In this document: piece by piece, positions 5,489 through 9,417 of the stretch | How positions within the stretch are numbered: position 1 is the first letter of the stretch | Layout of the letters: every line of letters starts with the position of its first letter | From: JBEKCP01 sp050014815 | GTDB lineage: Bacteria > Planctomycetota > Planctomycetia > Pirellulales > Thermoguttaceae | Reading direction: 5' to 3' | Assembly (NCBI GenBank): GCA_050014815.1 | Contig: JBEKCP010000191.1 | Location: 1-9,417, forward strand | Length of the DNA: 9,417 nucleotides | Position numbers and translations under genes: made by a program | Notes under the pieces: model-generated | What the model was told of the DNA's origin: nothing | Seen by the model: the letters and a program-made list of their open reading frames with translations, nothing else | Database searches by the model: none

Positions 5489-7423
5489 TTACTCCGACAC
5501 CCCGTAGGGGTCCTCGTCGGGCAAAATCGGCTGGTTGTCCGGATGACGGCTCTCGTTGGCGCTGAAGACCCGGACCGCCGGCCGGTCTTTGAAGACGCAC
5601 ACGTTCTCGCACTGGCCGCAGCCGATGCACCGCTTGGCATCGATCCGAGGCTGCTTGACGGTCTTGTTGTTGCCGTCGTGGTCCCAGACCTCCACTTCGA
5701 CGCAATAGATGGCCTTGGTCGCGACCGGGCAATGCTCTTCGCAGACCATGCAGTCGCGGCCGTAGGCGTACGGGATGCAGCGGGTCGTGTCGAACGCCGC
5801 CAGGCCGATCCTGGTCTCCTGCTTCGCTTCGAGATCCAGCGGGCGGATGGCCTCGGTGGGGCAGACCTGGCCGCAGAGGTTGCAGTTGTAGTCGCAATGG
5901 CCGATCTGGGACACCAGCCGCGGCGTCCACAGGCCCTCCAGTCCCGCTTCCGTCCAGGCGGGCTGGAGGCCGCCGGTCGGACAGACCTTCATGCACATTC
6001 CACACGCCGTACACCGCTGGAGGAAGGCCGTCTCGTCTCGCGAGCCGGGCGGGCGGATCAATCCGGGGTGGTACGTGCGGCGGCGGCCTTGAGGCGTTGC
6101 CCGCAACAGGGCCAGCGCCGCGATGCCGCCGATCGCCCCCAGCAGCGTAGATCGCCTCGAGAGGTCGATGGGCTGCGTGCCCGACGGCTGCCGCCAGGGC
6201 ACGACCCATTGGAACCGGATCGCCCCCTGTGGGCAGGACGAGTTGCAGTGGAAGCAGCCGAGGCATTCGGAGGCCATCCAACCTTGCCCGGGCCCCGTGG
6301 CGGCGGCCCCATGACACGCACGGCCGCACAGGCCGCACTGGTTGCAGCTCTCCTGGAGGACGCTGCGGCGCAGGAGCGGCTGCCAGGATAGCACACCCAG
6401 CAGGGCCCCCAGCGGGCAGAGGTACCGGCACCAGAACCGCCGCCGGTAGGCATTGAGGCCGAGCGTGACCACCAGCAGCCCGACGATCAGCCCCGTGCCG
6501 AGGAATGCCTGCCGGGGCTGAAAGACGTTGTCTCGCAGGAGATCATAGACGGGCTCGGTGAGATTGCTCGGGCGAAGGCCGCGTTTGCCGGCCTCCCCTG
6601 GGACGATCTCCGAGTCGCCCTCCAGGGCCTGCTCGCCCTGGACGACGGCGGTGGAGCCCTCCTCGACGGCCCATTGTGCGGCCGGCATCACCACGGTGGC
6701 CGTGGTACGGTACAGGAGAACGAGGGGATCGAAGAGCGTGCCCCAATGGCCGCCCACTAGGGCCATCACGAGCAATCCGGCCAACAGATAGTACTTGGTC
6801 CGCTGCCAGGGGGACCAGGCACGCTCCCCTCTCCCTCCGGGAGAGGGGCAGGGGGTGAGGGAAACTGCCGAGCGAGCCTGCCCCTCTTGGCAGTCTGTCT
6901 CACGGGTTCCCCTCACCCTGCCCTCTCCCGGAGGGAGAGGGGGACCGGGGTGTCGTTTCGCCGGAGATCTGCCCAGGGGCAGCAGCAGGCGGCTTGCCAG
7001 GGCGTGGATCGTTCCCAGCGGGCAGATCCAGCCGCAGAAGACCCGGCCCAAGAGGGCGGTGGCGACTATGGTGCCCAGCGCGGCCACGAGCAGCGTGGGC
7101 ACGCCAAGCCGCCCGGCCAGCCAGGAGACGGCGATCCCGGCCACGACGATCCAGACGGCCGCCACCAGCACGCCCAGCGCGGAGACCCGTCGCCGAAAGA
7201 CCGTCAGCGCCGCCAGTGCCACGGCCAAGGCCGGAAAGCCGAACAGGGCCAGCGGCATCGCGTGCGCGGCAAGCCACGTGGCCACGAGCACGAGCGGGTC
7301 GATGAGAAAGAACGTCTTCCAGACCGCGCTGGGCGCTGCATCGGGCCGGGCCCGAGTCGCCGCCAGCAGCCCCAGAAACGCGAGCAGGCAGAAGACTTGG
7401 ACGGTCCGCCGCGCCAGCACCAT
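5489..7423 (-). CDS. NapH-NapG-like membrane polyferredoxin fusion with six 4Fe-4S motifs
   Basis: A 644-residue membrane iron-sulfur protein, probably moving electrons between the quinone pool and a partner. The N-terminal half is NapH/NosR-like: hydrophobic segments (about 8-22, 39-75, 82-103, 108-126, 211-224, 307-323), the paired motifs 'CGWICPLG' (130-137) and 'CRYLCPLG' (332-339), and two 4Fe-4S motifs (C360/363/366/370 and C387/390/393/397). The C-terminal half is NapG/MauM-like. It opens with a Tat-like 'SRRSTLLGAIGG' and hydrophobic stretch (422-440). Four Cys clusters follow (C471-481, C510-521, C549-565, C599-609). Start: ATG 7423 was preferred because an AAGG lies upstream and the N-terminus is NapH-like. 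Codons further upstream only read the repeat at 7438-7534 and overlap the DUF362 gene. Residues about 161-200 come from an inserted repeat. It follows the DUF362 gene after 128 bp, probably as one operon. Substrate unknown. Confidence 0.88.
   Translation of the reverse strand: MVLARRTVQVFCLLAFLGLLAATRARPDAAPSAVWKTFFLIDPLVLVATWLAAHAMPLALFGFPALAVALAALTVFRRRVSALGVLVAAVWIVVAGIAVSWLAGRLGVPTLLVAALGTIVATALLGRVFCGWICPLGTIHALASRLLLPLGRSPAKRHPGPPLPPGEGRVRGTRETDCQEGQARSAVSLTPCPSPGGRGERAWSPWQRTKYYLLAGLLVMALVGGHWGTLFDPLVLLYRTTATVVMPAAQWAVEEGSTAVVQGEQALEGDSEIVPGEAGKRGLRPSNLTEPVYDLLRDNVFQPRQAFLGTGLIVGLLVVTLGLNAYRRRFWCRYLCPLGALLGVLSWQPLLRRSVLQESCNQCGLCGRACHGAAATGPGQGWMASECLGCFHCNSSCPQGAIRFQWVVPWRQPSGTQPIDLSRRSTLLGAIGGIAALALLRATPQGRRRTYHPGLIRPPGSRDETAFLQRCTACGMCMKVCPTGGLQPAWTEAGLEGLWTPRLVSQIGHCDYNCNLCGQVCPTEAIRPLDLEAKQETRIGLAAFDTTRCIPYAYGRDCMVCEEHCPVATKAIYCVEVEVWDHDGNNKTVKQPRIDAKRCIGCGQCENVCVFKDRPAVRVFSANESRHPDNQPILPDEDPYGVSE
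6826..6942. repeat. Inverted-repeat element inside the polyferredoxin gene
   Basis: Two near-identical inverted arms (about 6826-6865 and 6906-6942) flank a 40-bp centre. Each arm has its own perfect hairpin: CCCCTCTCCC-TCC-GGGAGAGGGG (6826-6848) and CCCTCTCCC-GGA-GGGAGAGGG (6921-6941). The span is about 117 bp, or 39 codons, and is open in the gene's frame. It encodes Pro/Gly-rich 'PPLPPGEGRVRG' and 'LTPCPSPGGRGE' (residues about 161-200). Such peptides are familiar translation products of dispersed palindromic repeats and fit no ferredoxin fold. The insert falls between membrane segments, where it may be tolerated as a loop. Outer limits are soft. Confidence 0.85.
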
Positions 7424-7437
7424 GCCCGCCGCCTTGA

Positions 7438-7534
7438 GGGAAAAAGGGGACTGTCCCCATTTGCCGGAACGGCCCGAAGGCGGGCACCGTGTACCCATGG
7501 TCGTCGCACAAATGGGGACTGTCCCCTTTTTCCC
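7438..7534. repeat. 26-bp inverted repeat between the DUF362 and polyferredoxin genes
   Basis: The arms 7438-7463 and 7509-7534 match in inverted orientation at 25 of 26 positions. The single mismatch is the centre of GGGGACWGTCCCC, which is itself a palindrome. The 45-bp loop is unremarkable. The element fills most of the 128-bp gap between the two genes. GGGGAC...GTCCCC followed by TTTTT occurs at both outer ends, so the transcript could form a long hairpin with a U-tract. That may act as a partial terminator between the two genes. It reads open in the polyferredoxin frame, which would falsely lengthen that gene. Confidence 0.85.
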
Positions 7535-7551
7535 TCCGTTCTCATGACGAC

Positions 7552-8490
7552 TCATGAGACCGCCAATTCCTTCAGTGCCAGCGAGCGATAGTCGATCTTG
7601 CCGAGGCCGGCCGCCTGGCCCTTGACGATCGAGGAGAAGTCCGCGGGTTTCTTGCCCATCAGCTCGGCGCCCAGGGCGTCCAGGGCGACGATATCGACGC
7701 CGGCGGCGACGGTGTTCTTGATTTCGACGTCGGCCGGGTTGCCCCCTTGGGGTCCGTGGGCCTTGAGGATCCGCACGGCATCGAGCACGCAGAGCCGCGG
7801 CTTCATGAACCGCGTCAGGTCCGCGAGGCAGTCGCCCATCGCCTGGTGGAACGTGTTGCGCTTCTCGATCACGCCCATGTAGTTCTTCATGCACAGCGTC
7901 ACGCCGGCGATCACGTGGTGCTTGACGACGGGCACGTTGATCAGCAGGTCGCATTCGAGCATCTCGGGGAACATCGGGAGGGTCTTCACTCGCTCGCCCT
8001 TGATGGCGACCTCCCTGACGCGGCTGCGATCCATGAAGAGGACCTGGGCGCCGAGTTCTTTGGCGGCGGCGGCGATGCCGCTTGCGTGGTAGCACTTGGC
8101 GGCGGCGTTGCACGTGTTGTCGCCGACCTTGACGACCTTGGCCCCGGCGTCGAAGCACATCCGCACCAGCGCGGCCACCACTGCGGGATTCGTATTGGCC
8201 GCCTGCTCGGGCGTGCGGTCCCAGCCGATGTTCGGTTTGACCCAGACCACGTCGCCCCGCTTGACGAAGCGGGCCATGCCGCCGAGCCCCTCGATCGCCT
8301 TCTCGGTCAGACTCGCGGCAATCCGCTCAGCGGCCGCGGCCTCGGGCCCCGCGGCGCCGGCCCAGCGGGCGATCGCCATCTCGGTCGTCTTCTCGGCGGC
8401 CCGGGCGAAACGCCCCTGTGCCCCCAGCGCCATCGCTCCGGCTGCCGCAGCCGAATGGACCAGAAAATCCCGTCGCGTGTGCATGCCCAT
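7552..8490 (-). CDS. DUF362-family protein with Tat signal
   Basis: A 312-residue protein of the DUF362 family, often found beside 4Fe-4S proteins; its reaction is not established. The N-terminus 'TRRDFLVHSAAAAGAMALGA' is a twin-arginine signal (R6-R7, hydrophobic core, likely cut near 'FARA-AEK'), so it is exported folded and perhaps carries a cofactor. The DUF362 body shows 'VVWVKPNIGWDRTPEQAANT' (81-100), 'VVAALVRMCFDAGAKVVKVG' (104-123), 'LLINVPVVKHH' (182-192), 'CMKNYMGVI' (200-208) and 'GVDIVALDALGAELMG' (264-279). It has several Cys but no CxxCxxC ferredoxin cluster, which some DUF362 proteins carry; here the adjacent polyferredoxin could supply that part. Start: AGGAG lies 7 nt before the ATG at 8490, better placed than for the ATG at 8484. 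The family is secure; the electron-transfer role is inferred from context. Confidence 0.92.
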   Translation of the reverse strand: MGMHTRRDFLVHSAAAAGAMALGAQGRFARAAEKTTEMAIARWAGAAGPEAAAAERIAASLTEKAIEGLGGMARFVKRGDVVWVKPNIGWDRTPEQAANTNPAVVAALVRMCFDAGAKVVKVGDNTCNAAAKCYHASGIAAAAKELGAQVLFMDRSRVREVAIKGERVKTLPMFPEMLECDLLINVPVVKHHVIAGVTLCMKNYMGVIEKRNTFHQAMGDCLADLTRFMKPRLCVLDAVRILKAHGPQGGNPADVEIKNTVAAGVDIVALDALGAELMGKKPADFSSIVKGQAAGLGKIDYRSLALKELAVS

Positions 8491-8530
8491 TCAATCGCTC
8501 CTGAATCACAGATGGAAAGACCAAACCCGT

Positions 8531-8559
8531 ATCTTAGCCGGTCCGCGAAGCAGGTGCAA
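8531..8559 (-). promoter_or_regulatory. Possible sigma-70 promoter for the DUF362-polyferredoxin operon
   Basis: On the - strand TTGCAC (8554-8559) is followed after exactly 17 bp by TAAGAT (8531-8536). The -10 ends 40 bp before the DUF362 start and leaves a short leader with a good ribosome binding site. Spacing is ideal; the boxes match consensus at 3 and 4 of 6 positions. This is the clearest signal in the 8491-8608 stretch. Confidence 0.35.
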
Positions 8560-8589
8560 GTTCAGGGCGGGACCCAGCGGAGGGGGCAA

Positions 8590-8741
8590 GGAAGCGATCC
8601 GCAGATTCGAGACAAGGAGACAAGGAGACAAGGAGACAACGAGACAAGGAGACAAGGAGACAACGAGACAAGGAGGTAAGGAGGGCGGCCTGCGAGCGCC
8701 GCCACATCCCGCTGCCGTAGGAGAGGAAGCAATCCGCAGAT
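8590..8741. repeat. Direct repeat pair flanking the octamer array
   Basis: GGAAGCGATCCGCAGAT (8590-8606) recurs as GGAAGCAATCCGCAGAT (8725-8741), 16 of 17 identical and in the same orientation. The two copies bracket the octamer array at 8609-8680 and a G+C-rich spacer. This may be a duplicated fragment of a larger repeat, or the border left by expansion or insertion of the array. Confidence 0.7.
8609..8680. repeat. Tandem octamer array, nine units
   Basis: Nine head-to-tail 8-bp units run without interruption: six GAGACAAG, two GAGACAAC, and a last degenerate GAGGTAAG. The C variants are units 4 and 7, which suggests that a three-unit block was duplicated. The array is non-coding, in the 319-bp gap between the DUF362 gene and the right-edge gene. 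There are no spacers, so it is not a CRISPR. Confidence 0.92.
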
Positions 8742-8762
8742 GTCACAGATTCAGCGTCTGAA

Positions 8763-8810
8763 TCTCCCTGTCTCCCCCTCTCCTTGTCTCCCTGTCTCCT
8801 TGCCTCGCCT
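8763..8810. repeat. Second octamer array, inverted relative to the first
   Basis: Six 8-bp units of the form TCTCCYTG (TCTCCCTG, TCTCCCCC, TCTCCTTG, TCTCCCTG, TCTCCTTG, then a degenerate CCTCGCCT). The unit TCTCCTTG is the reverse complement of CAAGGAGA, a rotation of the first array's unit. The transcript could fold the two arrays into one long stem with an 82-nt loop. The array ends against the stop codon of the right-edge gene, so it could act as that gene's 3' structure. Confidence 0.88.
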
Positions 8811-9417
8811 TACGGGAGCGGGATGCCGCGGAGCTCGTAAGGGAAGTCCCGCGTCACGATCGACCCGGGCGTCTTGTAGACAAATGCCATCTCGCCGGGC
8901 GGTTTGTCGAGGTTGAACAGGTAGCCGAAGCCCGCCTCGTTCTTCGATCGCTCGGTCGTCTCCAGGGAATCGTAGGGGATCGGCTTGCCGTCGGGGCCTT
9001 CCAGGTAGGCCTCGTTGGCGAGGATCCAGCCGCGGTGAGACTCCATCGCCTGGCCGGCGTCGTCGAACCGGACGCGAATGTAGACCTCCCAATTGTCGCC
9101 GTTCTTGCGGACCTGGTCGAGGACGACCGTGGCGCCGGCGATCCGTTTCTCGACTTTCTTCTTGTTGAGCAACTCCGTGAAGCGGAAGGTCTCGACCTTG
9201 CCGGGTACGATCGCCCGCAACTTCCCCTTGAGGCTGGCGATCTGTTTTGGGGGCGGCGAGGGGAGGACCAGCGGGACGCCCAGCTCGACGGCCACGGCGT
9301 CGCGGCCGCTGAGGGCCTCGGTCTCGGTTTGCGGGTCGTCCACGGCCAGGGGGTGCTGGTTCTCATCGACGGCCTTGACGTCGGCCAATCGCTGCTTCAG
9401 CCCGATCGGCCGGAGCC
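8810..9417 (-). CDS. Unrecognised protein, C-terminal 201 residues (cut by the window edge)
   Basis: The reverse strand is open from the right edge to a TAA at 8810-8812, so the start lies outside the window. A TTG at 9386-9388 is not needed as a start because the frame continues upstream ('LRPIGLKQR' before it). The visible part has a variable stretch, then a domain of about 140 residues. It opens at 'IASLKGKLRAIVPGKVETF', continues with 'VEKRIAGATVVLDQVRKNG', 'WEVYIRVRFDDAG' and 'SHRGWILANEAYL', and ends 'FVYKTP' and 'FPYELRGIPLP'. This beta-rich pattern looks like the C-terminal domain of large hypothetical planctomycete proteins (from memory). No enzyme motif is visible, and I cannot name a function. 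The stop abuts the inverted octamer array. Confidence 0.82.
   Translation of the reverse strand, partial: LRPIGLKQRLADVKAVDENQHPLAVDDPQTETEALSGRDAVAVELGVPLVLPSPPPKQIASLKGKLRAIVPGKVETFRFTELLNKKKVEKRIAGATVVLDQVRKNGDNWEVYIRVRFDDAGQAMESHRGWILANEAYLEGPDGKPIPYDSLETTERSKNEAGFGYLFNLDKPPGEMAFVYKTPGSIVTRDFPYELRGIPLP

Noticed and set aside
7424..8158. Extension of the polyferredoxin reading frame upstream to 8158, giving 889 residues
   Set aside because: The extra 245 codons overlap the DUF362 gene in another frame and read through the inverted repeat at 7438-7534. Their composition (Arg/Gly-rich, low complexity) is that of a shadow frame, and a NapH-like start with an upstream AAGG exists at 7423.
8609..8680. 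CRISPR array
   Set aside because: The units are 8 bp, contiguous and without spacers, and no cas gene is present.
8534..8746. Small - strand gene of 70 codons with repeated Leu/Ser/Cys
   Set aside because: It is only the translation of the octamer array at 8609-8680 and has no ribosome binding site or family similarity.

Overview
The window is G+C-rich, densely coded DNA that most likely comes from a planctomycete. Three things point there: a secreted protein of the DUF1598 family, a DUF1559-type pseudopilin-like protein, and flagellar, Tat-exported and polyferredoxin genes separated by many short intergenic repeats. The assignment rests on recognising families by eye; no database search was possible.

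Layout, in + strand coordinates. All genes but one are on the - strand. At the left edge is the start of a flagellar basal-body cluster read leftwards: fliE (450-749), then the 5' part of fliF (1-375). Directly upstream is a small Fis-type helix-turn-helix protein (853-1224). It looks like the N-terminus of a flagellar histidine kinase joined to the C-terminus of its NtrC-type regulator. Upstream of that are two Sec-exported proteins: a SurA/PrsA-like parvulin isomerase (1483-2436) and a 589-residue DUF1598 protein (2561-4330). Then comes the only + strand gene, a DUF1559 pseudopilin or lipoprotein (4657-5355). It converges on a redox pair: a Tat-signal DUF362 protein (7552-8490) followed by a 644-residue NapH-NapG-like membrane polyferredoxin (5489-7423). 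The right edge holds the C-terminal 201 residues of an unrecognised protein with a conserved-looking C-terminal domain (8810-9417).

How the genes fit together. fliE and fliF build the export-gate and MS-ring base of a flagellum, and the HTH protein may act on that cluster. The isomerase and the DUF1598 protein both act outside the cytoplasmic membrane, as client-folding factor and unknown envelope protein. The DUF362 and polyferredoxin pair looks like a membrane electron-transfer module of unknown substrate and is the best candidate here for an undescribed system.

The most striking non-gene feature is repeat content. Nearly every intergenic gap carries a different short repeat: heptamer arrays, octamer arrays in opposite orientations, and palindromic elements. 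One palindromic element of about 117 bp (39 codons) lies in frame inside the polyferredoxin gene. I found no rRNA, tRNA, CRISPR array, transposase or phage gene.
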